64,000 bases of DNA from Methylomagnum ishizawai (GTDB lineage: Bacteria; Pseudomonadota; Gammaproteobacteria; Methylococcales; Methylococcaceae). Of this stretch, positions 1 through 7,671 are shown in pieces. The notes under the pieces were generated by a model, which ran no database searches, was not told the DNA's origin, and saw only the letters and a list, made by a program, of their open reading frames with translations. The position numbers were made by a program, and so were the translations under genes. Position 1 is the first letter of the stretch. Every line of letters begins with the position of its first letter. Location of the stretch: contig NZ_FXAM01000001.1 in assembly GCF_900155475.1 (NCBI RefSeq), positions 1,971,501-2,035,500 of the forward strand, read 5' to 3'.

Positions 1-261
<261 letters not shown>

Positions 262-297
262 TTAATCTCCTAATGTGTCGGTTGGCGGTCGGTGGGT

Positions 298-588
298 TTA
301 GGCTACGAATACGCCCATGATGTCGTCTTCGCGCAGCATCAGATATTCGGTGCCGTCGATCTTGACTTCGTTGCCGGCGTATTTGCCGAACAACACCTTG
401 TCGCCGACTTTCACGCCGGGGGCGCGCACATCGCCATTGTCCAGGGGTTTGCCTAGGCCGACAGCCACCACTTCGCCCTTGATGGGCTTTTCCTTGGCCG
501 AATCGGGGATCACGATGCCGCCGGGGGAGGTGCGTTCTTCTTCCCAGCGCTTGACGACGACACGGTCATGTAAAGGGCGGATTTTCAT
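298..588 (-). CDS. groES: Co-chaperonin GroES (copy 1)
   Basis: 96-residue co-chaperonin that caps GroEL; the length is normal for the family. It opens with [14 protein letters not shown], followed by the mobile loop segment [20 protein letters not shown] that contacts GroEL, and ends with [11 protein letters not shown]. It precedes groEL with a 42-base gap. A sigma70-like promoter and a degenerate CIRCE lie 100-160 bases upstream, so heat control by HrcA is likely but weaker than at the second groES (18622), where the operator is almost perfect. Compared with that copy the protein differs mainly in the middle and at the C terminus (MGVFVA against IAVLED). Confidence 0.97.
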   Translation of the reverse strand: MKIRPLHDRVVVKRWEEERTSPGGIVIPDSAKEKPIKGEVVAVGLGKPLDNGDVRAPGVKVGDKVLFGKYAGNEVKIDGTEYLMLREDDIMGVFVA

Positions 589-690
589 GGTTTACGATCC
601 TTTTCCCGATCATCCGGGAGTTGTGTTGGAAACTGTGGCGGGCCGGTCAGGCGGCCCGCCTCCGTCGATTTGTTGGAGTGCCGAACGGTG

Positions 691-717
691 TTAGCACTCG
701 CCCTTGAGGGCTGCTAG
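691..717 (-). promoter_or_regulatory. Degenerate CIRCE (HrcA operator) upstream of groES copy 1
   Basis: The perfect half-site TTAGCACTC at 691-699 is followed by a 9-base spacer and GGCTGCTAG at 709-717, which keeps six of nine positions of the GAGTGCTAA half. Its place just downstream of a candidate promoter matches a CIRCE. The eroded arm suggests weakened HrcA control; the effect on binding is inference. Confidence 0.7.
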
Positions 718-718
718 C

Positions 719-747
719 GAAGTAGAGACGGGGCTGTTTGTTTTCAA
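719..747 (-). promoter_or_regulatory. Candidate sigma70 promoter of groES-groEL copy 1
   Basis: Read on the minus strand: -35 TTGAAA (complement of 742-747), 17-base spacer, -10 TACTTC (complement of 719-724), with the CIRCE-like dyad directly downstream. The -35 is good and the -10 is poor. An overlapping CTTGAAA/CCCCGTCT pair resembles sigma32 elements, but its spacing of 8 is too short. Confidence 0.45.
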
Positions 748-796
748 GGGCGGGGAGCAAAAAATTTTTGCGTACACCCAAACCGAAAATGCGCTA

Positions 797-2019
797 GTGC
801 AGCATCACGCCTAGGTTGCCGGGTCTAAGGCTTGAAGGTTTGGCGGGCATTGCCAAACCGAGGGACCGGAGGTGTGAGATGGCGAAGCGATACCGGGTGA
901 CGCTCACCGCCGAGGAGCGGGGCGATTTGAAGGGGTTGATCGGGAGTGGCAAAGGCGCGGCGCGGAAGCTGGCCCATGCCCGCATCCTGTTGCAGGCCGA
1001 CGAGGCCGAGGGCGGTCCGGGCCGCACCGACGCCGGGATAGCGGAGGCGTTGAACGTGGACGTCCGCACGGTGGAGCGGGTACGGCAACGTTTCGTGGAG
1101 CAGGGCATTGAAGCCGCCTTGGTGCCCAAACCGACCGACCGGGTGTACGCCCGCCTGCTGGACGGGGAGCAGGAGGCGCGGCTGATCGCGCTGGCCTGTT
1201 CCGAGCCGCCCGGGGGCAAGCCGCGCTGGACGCTGCGGTTGCTGGCGGACCGGATGGTCGAACTGGACTACGCCGAAACCGTGTCCTACGAAACCGTGCG
1301 GCGCACGCTCAAAAAAACGAGCTCAAGCCCCACCTCCGCAAGATGTGGGTCATCCCGCCCAAGGCCTCGGCCGAGTTCGTAGCCGACATGGAGGACGTGC
1401 TGGAGGTCTACCGGCGGCCCTACGACCCCAGGCTGCCGGTGGTCTGCTTGGACGAGTCCTTCGTCCAGTTGGTGGGCGAGGTGCGCGAACCCCTGCCGAT
1501 GGGGCCCGGCCAGCCGGAGCGCTACGACAGCGAGTACGTCCGCAACGGGGTGGGCAGCCTGTTCATGGCCTTCGAGCCCCTGGCGGGATGGCGCGAGGCC
1601 CGGGTCACCGAGGGCCGGACCCGCAAGGACTTCGCCGGAATCGTCCGGGACCTGGTCGATGGACGCTACCGGGACGCGGACAAGGTCGTGGTGGTCATGG
1701 ACCAGTTGAACACGCACTCGGCGGCCAGCCTGTACGAGGCCTTCCCGCCGGAGGAAGCCCGGCGGATCGCCGAGCGCTTGGAGATCCACCACACGCCCAA
1801 GCACGGCAGTTGGCTGGACATGGCCGAGATCGAACTGAGCGCCCTGGCCCGCGACCTGCCCGAGCGCGTCGGCCAACGGGACGACCTGGTCCGCCACGTC
1901 GCCGCCTGGACAGAGCGCCGCAACCAAACCCAGGTCAAGGCCAATTGGCAATTCACCACCGCCGACGCCCGCATCAAGCTCCGCAAGCTCTACCCCACAT
2001 TCGACGGGTGACAGAGCAC
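797..2019 (+). mobile_element. IS630-family insertion sequence, TA target
   Basis: The element is flanked by TA at 795-796 and 2020-2021, the target duplication expected for IS630. Its ends are imperfect inverted repeats: the left end begins GTGCAGCATCACGC and the complement of the right end begins GTGCTCTGTCACCC (shared GTGC and TCAC blocks). It carries one transposase read in two frames. Joining the flanks restores ACC-TAG on the minus strand, which is the end of yacG, so the element sits inside the yacG stop codon and, by TA duplication, leaves that stop intact. It also lies about 50 bases upstream of the groES copy 1 promoter. Confidence 0.85.
879..2011 (+). CDS. IS630-family transposase, expressed by -1 frameshift
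   Basis: The first frame starts at ATG 879 behind GGAGGTG (868-874) and encodes the N-terminal helix-turn-helix part (MAKRYRVTLTAEERGDL; GIAEALNVDVRTVERVRQRF). It would end near 1382. The second frame encodes the DDE nuclease: D in PVVCLDESF, D in VVVVMDQLNTH, E in SWLDMAEIELS. The frames join at a run of seven A at 1311-1317 (context CTC AAA AAA A). Slipping back one base there gives TLKKNELKPHLRKMWV, the continuous protein expected for the family. Such A-run frameshifts are common in IS630 elements. A sequencing error or a real inactivating indel is the alternative; no other defect is visible. Confidence 0.85.
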
Positions 2020-2204
2020 TAGGTGTCGGGGTCCGCCGGAGCGGCGGGAGGCTGTTCGGCTTCGGCCGGGATGGCGTAGGACTCGGTGGCCCACGCCCCG
2101 AGATCGATCAGCTTGCAGCGCTTGCCGCAAAAAGGCCGGAACGGCCAGGCTTCGGTCCATTCCACGGGCCGGCCGCAAGTGGGGCATCGCACCGTCGTGG
2201 CCAT
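2019..2204 (-). CDS. yacG: DNA gyrase inhibitor YacG (zinc-binding)
   Basis: 61-residue zinc protein; family members bind GyrB and inhibit gyrase. Two Cys pairs are visible: CPTC near residue 8 and CGKRC near residue 26, with the family motif [16 protein letters not shown]. The C-terminal tail is acidic and Pro/Ala-rich. Its TAG stop coincides with the TA target of the IS630 element. It lies 7 bases from the end of zapD and is read in the same direction, the order known from many gammaproteobacteria (coaE-zapD-yacG). Confidence 0.93.
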   Translation of the reverse strand: MATTVRCPTCGRPVEWTEAWPFRPFCGKRCKLIDLGAWATESYAIPAEAEQPPAAPADPDT

Positions 2205-2211
2205 GGTGGCT

Positions 2212-2982
2212 TCACAACAGGCAGCAGGTGAGTTGGAACCGCACGTCTTCCGGGCATTGCACGGGCCGTCCAGTGGCGTCGGGCCGCATGAAGCGCACGG
2301 TAAAGCGGTGTTTGCCGCCGCTGATCTCGGCGAAATAGGGCTGGCCGCGCTCGATTGCCACCCGTAGCAATTGGTAGGGCAGGGTGTGGTCCAGGGTTTT
2401 TTGGAAAAAACCCGTGGCGGCGATTTCCAGGCCGGGCGTGCCGTAGCTGCGGATGAAGTTGAGCAGAAGATCGATGGCGGTGCGGATCGCCTGGAACGGG
2501 AGGATCCATTCCTCCAGGTCGCGCCGACGCTGGGCGTCGTCGAGTTGCAGCCAATAATGGAAGGCGGGCAGGTCGAAGCTGCATGTTCCGCCGGGAATGG
2601 TGCTGCGCTGCGAGATGCTTTTGAACAGGTCGTTCTCCATCAGGGAGACGCCGATCTTGCCGGGATTGCCGTAGAGTTCCTTGCTCAGGGCGTCGAGCCG
2701 GGCCAGGAGGGTCTCCACCTTGCCATGGTCGATATCCGGTTGGGTGCGGGTCAGCTTGGCCAGCGCCGCCGAGTGCCGGTCCAGTTCCTTGAGCGTTTCG
2801 GATTTGAGGTCGTTGCGGCTGAACAGGCTCAGCACGTCCAGCAGGGTCGAGATGACGGCCCGGCTGTCCCAGACCGAAGCCCCGGCCACGAAGTGATCGA
2901 CCTGTTGGAACAATTGTTCGAGGCGCATGAAGAGGCGGATCCGTTCGTTCAGCGGAAATTCGTAGATAGTGAAGTTGTTCAA
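2212..2982 (-). CDS. zapD: Cell division protein ZapD
   Basis: Cytosolic FtsZ-binding protein that bundles FtsZ protofilaments at the Z-ring. The family pattern is plain: [11 protein letters not shown] at the start, [21 protein letters not shown], then [12 protein letters not shown] and [16 protein letters not shown]. The start is uncertain. A TTG at 2980-2982 gives [16 protein letters not shown], which matches where homologues begin (256 residues). An in-frame ATG at 3060 would add 26 residues of unrelated sequence; neither has a clear ribosome binding site. It sits between coaE and yacG as in other gammaproteobacteria. Confidence 0.9.
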   Translation of the reverse strand: MNNFTIYEFPLNERIRLFMRLEQLFQQVDHFVAGASVWDSRAVISTLLDVLSLFSRNDLKSETLKELDRHSAALAKLTRTQPDIDHGKVETLLARLDALSKELYGNPGKIGVSLMENDLFKSISQRSTIPGGTCSFDLPAFHYWLQLDDAQRRRDLEEWILPFQAIRTAIDLLLNFIRSYGTPGLEIAATGFFQKTLDHTLPYQLLRVAIERGQPYFAEISGGKHRFTVRFMRPDATGRPVQCPEDVRFQLTCCLL

Positions 2983-3097
2983 GGGGAAGAATCCGGTCAG
3001 GGATGTCGGGGGCCAATCCGGTTTGGCTTGGGTGGGTGCCCGTCCATAGGCGGGCAACATTTTCGTTGATCGACCTTATTAGTCAATAGCGACGGTT

Positions 3098-3721
3098 TTA
3101 TGGCGGCGGCGCGGCGTTTCCGGGCCTGGAATCCGATGCGAGGGCCAGATAAAGCCGGTGCAGGCGTTCCACCGGCCCGGCGAGGTCGGCCACGGTGCCG
3201 GTGTTTTCGAGGATATCGTCGGCGGCGGCTTGGCGTTGCGGGCGGTCGATCTGGGCGGACAACATGCGGTTGGCCTGGGCGGCGTCGATGCCGTCCCGCG
3301 TTTGTAGCCGTTGCCGCTGGAGACCCACCGGGCAATCCACCACCAGCAGCCGGTCCACCAAGCCGCGCCGACCGGTTTCCAGCAGCAAGGGGACGACCAA
3401 GAGGCAATAAGGCGTGGCCAGCGCCGCCATCCGCCGTTCCAGTTCGGCGTAGACCCTGGGATGGAGCAAGGCTTCGAGCCAGCGGCGCTCCGCGGGGTCC
3501 GCGAACACGATCCGCCGTAGCCGTTCCCGGTCCAGGCAGCCCGCCTTGAGGATATCCGGGCCGAAACGCCCGGCGATGGCGGCGAGGGCCGGTTGGCCGG
3601 GTTCGACCAGATCGCGGGCGACCCGGTCGGCGTCCAGCACCGGCACGCCCTTCGCCGCGAACAGTTCGGCGACCGTGGTTTTGCCGCTGCCGATGCCGCC
3701 GGTCAAGCCCACTTTGAACAT
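3098..3721 (-). CDS. coaE: Dephospho-CoA kinase CoaE
   Basis: Catalyses the last step of coenzyme A synthesis, phosphorylating the ribose 3-prime hydroxyl of dephospho-CoA. The ATG complement at 3719-3721 gives MFKVGLTGGIGSGKTTVAEL with the P-loop GGIGSGKT at residues 8-15; an upstream in-frame start at 3763 would overlap pilD and adds nothing conserved. Other family segments are VLDADRVARDLVEPG, DPAERRWLEALLHPRV and the CPVGLQRQRLQTRDG lid region. At 207 residues the length is typical. pilD ends 4 bases upstream, so the two are probably co-transcribed. Confidence 0.95.
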   Translation of the reverse strand: MFKVGLTGGIGSGKTTVAELFAAKGVPVLDADRVARDLVEPGQPALAAIAGRFGPDILKAGCLDRERLRRIVFADPAERRWLEALLHPRVYAELERRMAALATPYCLLVVPLLLETGRRGLVDRLLVVDCPVGLQRQRLQTRDGIDAAQANRMLSAQIDRPQRQAAADDILENTGTVADLAGPVERLHRLYLALASDSRPGNAAPPP

Positions 3722-3725
3722 GGGT

Positions 3726-4595
3726 TTAGTGGAATTGGCCGAGATAGGCCGCGTTGATGGCATCGCCCCAAACCAGGGCGATCCAACCGGCGATGGCGAG
3801 GTAGGGGCCGAACGGGATCGGTGTACCCCGTTCCTGGCGGGACAAGAGGATCATGGCGATGCCGATCACAGCGCCCACCAGCGAGGACAATAAAATCACC
3901 ATCGGCAGTTTGTCCCAGCCCAGCCACGCGCCGATCAGGGCCAGCAGCTTGAAATCGCCATAGCCCATGCCTTCCTTGCCGGTCGCCAGTTTGAACAATT
4001 GATAGACCGTCCACAGGCTCAGATAGCCGAAGATGGCCCCGAGGATACTGGCCGTGCTGTCGGTGAAAATCCCGAACAGGCTGAGGAACAGGCCCAGCCA
4101 CAGCATCGGCAGGGTCAGGCTGTCGGGCAGCAATTGCCGGTCGATATCGATGAAGGTCAAGGCGATAAGGCACCAACTCAGGGGCAGGGCGGCGGCGGTT
4201 TGTGGCCCGAAGCCAAAACGGTAGGCCACGGCCACCGAGACCAGGGCGGTCAGCAATTCCACCGCCGGATAGCGCGGCGAAATCCGCGTCCCGCAGCCGG
4301 AACAACGCCCGCGCAGCAGCAAGTAGCTGAGGACGGGGATGTTCTCCCCGATGCCGACCGGCTTGGCGCACTGGGGGCAATGGGAGCGGGGCGTCAGCAG
4401 GTTGTAGGGCGCTTCCGGCGCGGCCTCGGGTTCCAGTTCCAGGTAGTTGCGGCATTCCTGTTTCCAGGAACGTTCCAGCATGATGGGCAGCCGGTGGATG
4501 ACCACGTTGAGGAAGCTGCCGACCGTCAGGCCCACCAAGCCGACGACAGCCAGGAACCCGGCGGGGTTTTCGGCCAGGATATCGAATGAATTCAT
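3726..4595 (-). CDS. pilD: Type IV prepilin peptidase / N-methylase PilD
   Basis: Inner-membrane aspartyl protease that cleaves prepilin leaders and methylates the new N terminus. It is 289 residues. The sequence runs GSFLNVVIHRLP, then a cytoplasmic zinc loop with CPQC (about residue 73) and CSGC (about residue 98), then hydrophobic helices. Both catalytic Asp motifs are present: LTFIDIDRQLLPD and GMGYGDFKLLALIGAW. It lies 4 bases after pilC and before coaE, the pilB-pilC-pilD-coaE order known from Pseudomonas and relatives. Confidence 0.96.
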   Translation of the reverse strand: MNSFDILAENPAGFLAVVGLVGLTVGSFLNVVIHRLPIMLERSWKQECRNYLELEPEAAPEAPYNLLTPRSHCPQCAKPVGIGENIPVLSYLLLRGRCSGCGTRISPRYPAVELLTALVSVAVAYRFGFGPQTAAALPLSWCLIALTFIDIDRQLLPDSLTLPMLWLGLFLSLFGIFTDSTASILGAIFGYLSLWTVYQLFKLATGKEGMGYGDFKLLALIGAWLGWDKLPMVILLSSLVGAVIGIAMILLSRQERGTPIPFGPYLAIAGWIALVWGDAINAAYLGQFH

Positions 4596-4599
4596 AGGC

Positions 4600-5817
4600 T
4601 TAGATGGCGGAACCCAGTTTGAAGATCGGCAGGTACATCGCGATCACCAAGCCGCCCACGATCACGCCCAGGATCGCCATGATCATGGGTTCGAGCAGGC
4701 TGCTTAGGGAGTCCACGGCGTTATCGACCTCCTCCTCGTAGAAATCGGCCACCTTGCCCAACATGCTGTCGAGGGAGCCGGATTCCTCGCCGATGGCGAC
4801 CATCTGGATCACCATGTTGGGGAACAAGTCGGCCTGTCGCATCGACATTTGCAACTGGGTGCCGGTGGATACGTCGTCGCGCATTTTGAGGACCGCTAGG
4901 GAGTAGACGATATTGCCGGTGGCCCCCGACACCGATTGCAAGGCCTCCACCAAGGGCACGCCCGCCGCCGACATGGTGGACAGGGTGCGGGCGAAGCGGG
5001 CGATGGCGGCCTTGTGGATGATCACGCCGATGGCGGGGATTTGCAGGATCAATCGGTCCAGCCCGTGGTTGAAGGCTTTGGAGCGCTTCTTGAGGTTGAT
5101 GAAAACCCAGCCCACGCCCATGACGGTCCCGAGGACGATGTACCAGTAAGCTTGGAGGAATTGCGACATGGAGACCACCATCTTGGTGAAGGCCGGCAAG
5201 TCCGCGCCGAAGCCCTTGAACAAGGCCTCGAACTGGGGTACCACGAAAATCAAGAGGATGGCGCTCACGATCATGGCGATGACCAGCACCGCCGCCGGAT
5301 AGGTCAGCGCCTTCTTGATCTTGGCCTTGATCGATTCGGTCTTTTCCTTGTACTCGGCGATCTTGTGTAACAGGGTTTCCAGGACACCGGCTTGTTCGCC
5401 GGCATGGACCAGGTTGCAGAACAATTCGTCGAAATATAAAGGATGCTTGCCCAAGGCTTCGGCCAGGGTGCTGCCGCCTTCGACATCGGCTTTGATGGCG
5501 AGGATCAACTCCTGCATGCTGGGATTTTCATGGCCGCGGCCCACGATCTCGAAGGCTTGGACTAGGGGCACGCCCGCCGACAGCATGGTCGCCAACTGGC
5601 GGCTGAAGATGGCGATATCCTTGGTGGTGATGGCTTTCTTGGAGGGGGAGAACAGCGGCTTGGGCTTTTTCTTGAGCTTGACGACCTTGATGCCTTGCCG
5701 CCGCAGTTCGGCCTTGGCCACCAATTCGCTGCGCGAGGTCAGTTCGCCCCTCATGCGGGCACCGTTGCGGTCGGTGCCTTCCCAGACGTAGAGGACAGTT
5801 TCTTCTTTGGCGGCCAT
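4600..5817 (-). CDS. pilC: Type IV pilus inner-membrane platform protein PilC
   Basis: 405-residue polytopic membrane protein of the pilus motor platform, coupling PilB rotation to pilin insertion. Two T2SSF repeats are visible: the first around RQLATMLSAGVPLVQAFEI with membrane helix AVLVIAMIVSAILLIFVVP, the second around FARTLSTMSAAGVPLVEAL ending in helix MAILGVIVGGLVIAMYLPIF. The N-terminal ~60 residues are basic and soluble. It lies 3 bases after pilB and 4 before pilD, so this is an operon. Confidence 0.96.
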   Translation of the reverse strand: MAAKEETVLYVWEGTDRNGARMRGELTSRSELVAKAELRRQGIKVVKLKKKPKPLFSPSKKAITTKDIAIFSRQLATMLSAGVPLVQAFEIVGRGHENPSMQELILAIKADVEGGSTLAEALGKHPLYFDELFCNLVHAGEQAGVLETLLHKIAEYKEKTESIKAKIKKALTYPAAVLVIAMIVSAILLIFVVPQFEALFKGFGADLPAFTKMVVSMSQFLQAYWYIVLGTVMGVGWVFINLKKRSKAFNHGLDRLILQIPAIGVIIHKAAIARFARTLSTMSAAGVPLVEALQSVSGATGNIVYSLAVLKMRDDVSTGTQLQMSMRQADLFPNMVIQMVAIGEESGSLDSMLGKVADFYEEEVDNAVDSLSSLLEPMIMAILGVIVGGLVIAMYLPIFKLGSAI

Positions 5818-5820
5818 GGC

Positions 5821-7536
5821 TTAATCCCGGGTGACGCGGTCGATTTCGGCCAGGCTGGTGACACCGGCCTTGACCTTCCTGAGTCCCGAATCCCTGAGGT
5901 CGGCGATGCCGTCCGCCTTGGCTTGTTGGGCGATCTGCATCACGTTGCCCCCTTCGAGGATGATGCGGTTGATGGATTCGGAGATGGGCATGACTTGGTA
6001 GATACCCACCCGGCCTTTATAACCTTTCACGCATTTGTCACAGCCGACCGGACCGTAGAGGGTCATGTTGGCCAGGTCGCTTTCGCGGAAACCGGCCTGG
6101 ATCAAGACCTCGGGCGGCAGTTGGATTTCTTGCTTGCAGTTCTCGCACAGCCGCCGCGTCAGGCGCTGGGCCATGATCAAGAGGATGGCGGAGGCGATGT
6201 TGAACGGCGGGATGCCCATTTGCATCAGGCGGTTCAGGGTTTGCGGGGCGTCGTTGGTGTGCAGGGTGGACAGCACCAAGTGGCCGGTCTGGGCGGCTTT
6301 CACCGCGATTTCGGCGGTTTCCAGGTCGCGGATTTCGCCGACCATGATGACGTCGGGGTCTTGGCGCAGGAAGGCGCGGAGGGCTTCGGCGAAGGTGAGG
6401 CCGGTCTTGACGTTGACGTTGACCTGGTTGATGCCCGGCACCGTGATTTCTACCGGGTCTTCGGCGGTGGAGATATTGGTGTCGGGGGTGTTGAGGATGT
6501 TGAGGCCGGTGTAGAGCGAGACGGTCTTGCCGCTGCCGGTCGGCCCCGTCACCAAAATCATGCCGTAGGGCTTGTGGAGCGCCTTGAGGAAGTTTTCCTG
6601 TTGTTCCGGCTCGAACCCCAGCCGCTCGATGCCGATCTGGGCGGCGGTGGGGTCGAGGATACGCAATACGATCTTTTCGCCGAACAGGGTGGGGCAGGAG
6701 TTGACGCGGAAATCGATGGAACGGGTACGCGAGAGGGTCATCTTGATACGGCCATCCTGCGGTACCCGGCGCTCGGCGATGTCCATGCGCGACATGACCT
6801 TGAGCCGGGCCGAGATGCGCCCGGCGAGGGCCGCCGGGGGCGCGGCGATCTCGTGCAACATGCCGTCGTGGCGGAACCTGACCCGGAAGTTCTTTTCGTA
6901 GGGCTCGAAATGGATATCGGACACGCCGCGCTTGATGGCGTCCAGCAGGATTTTGTTGACGAAGCGCACGATGGGGGCGTCGTCGATGTCGCTGCCCTCG
7001 CCCTCGGCCGGGCCGTCGACGTCGTCGCCGCCGGTGACGGTGAGGTTTTCGAGGTCGGCGTCGAGCAAATCCTTGAAGCTGGTGTCTTGGGCTTCCAGCG
7101 CGGTTTCGATGGCGCGGACCAGTTTGTCCTCCTCGACCAGGACGCTCTCGGTACCGAGCCGGGACTGGAATTTGATCTCGTCCAGGGCTTGCAGGTTGGT
7201 GGGGTCGGACACCGCCAGGAACAGGCGGTTGCCGCGCAGGAACAAGGGCAGGGCGTGGTGCTTGCGGATCAGTTTCTCGCTGACCGATTTCAGCGGCAGC
7301 ATCTCCGGCATCATGGCGTTCAAATCGAACAGCGGGATGCCGAATTCCTTGGAGGCCGCGTTGGCGATGGTCAGGCTATCGAGGATTTTGTTGCTGACCA
7401 GATGGGTGACGAAGGGGACGCTTTTGCGTAGGGCTTCCTCGAAATGGCTATGGGCGTCGGTATCCGACAGGAGTTCTTCTTTGACCAGGCATTTCGCCAT
7501 GCCGCTGAGCGGGATTTTGGAAGCAGATATCGCCAT
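5821..7536 (-). CDS. pilB: Type IV pilus extension ATPase PilB
   Basis: Hexameric GspE-family ATPase driving pilus polymerisation at the cytoplasmic face. The N-terminal MshEN-like domain (FVTHLVSNKILDSLTIANAA) is followed by the motor: Walker A GPTGSGKTVSLYTGL, Asp box, Walker B VIMVGEIRDLETA and a His box in HLVLSTLHTND. A zinc finger follows, with CENC and CDKC (CVKGYKGRVGIYQ). The ATG at 7536 gives MAISASKIPLSGMAKCLV, matching family N termini; an in-frame ATG at 7566 would add ten residues. Neither has a strong ribosome binding site. No pilin or pilT gene is in the window. Confidence 0.95.
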   Translation of the reverse strand: MAISASKIPLSGMAKCLVKEELLSDTDAHSHFEEALRKSVPFVTHLVSNKILDSLTIANAASKEFGIPLFDLNAMMPEMLPLKSVSEKLIRKHHALPLFLRGNRLFLAVSDPTNLQALDEIKFQSRLGTESVLVEEDKLVRAIETALEAQDTSFKDLLDADLENLTVTGGDDVDGPAEGEGSDIDDAPIVRFVNKILLDAIKRGVSDIHFEPYEKNFRVRFRHDGMLHEIAAPPAALAGRISARLKVMSRMDIAERRVPQDGRIKMTLSRTRSIDFRVNSCPTLFGEKIVLRILDPTAAQIGIERLGFEPEQQENFLKALHKPYGMILVTGPTGSGKTVSLYTGLNILNTPDTNISTAEDPVEITVPGINQVNVNVKTGLTFAEALRAFLRQDPDVIMVGEIRDLETAEIAVKAAQTGHLVLSTLHTNDAPQTLNRLMQMGIPPFNIASAILLIMAQRLTRRLCENCKQEIQLPPEVLIQAGFRESDLANMTLYGPVGCDKCVKGYKGRVGIYQVMPISESINRIILEGGNVMQIAQQAKADGIADLRDSGLRKVKAGVTSLAEIDRVTRD

Positions 7537-7570
7537 GATGCTTGCTGGGTGGTAAGGAACGGCCATCCGG

Positions 7571-7652
7571 CCCTGGTCGGCGGGTTCCCGGTCCCGTAAA
7601 GCTTAGTTGAGTGGCGGGCTTTTACTACGGGCCGGGAATCCGCCGACCAGGG
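7571..7652. repeat. Long inverted repeat between valS and pilB
   Basis: Arms at about 7571-7599 and 7625-7652 are nearly perfect complements (left begins CCCTGGTCGGCGGGTTCCCG; the complement of the right begins CCCTGGTCGGCGGATTCCCG), about 27 base pairs with few mismatches and a ~25-base loop. It fills most of the gap between the end of valS and the start of pilB. No T-run follows on either side, so a plain intrinsic terminator is not obvious. A palindromic repetitive element or an mRNA-stabilising hairpin is as likely. Confidence 0.8.
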
Positions 7653-7671
7653 CGGCTGTTCGGATTATGCC

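Noticed and set aside
5695..7431. Long open frame opposite pilB
   Set aside because: Shadow of GC-rich pilB codons; low-complexity Gly/Asp/His sequence, no family features. The same applies to long frames opposite valS, recC, cusA and the RND permease.
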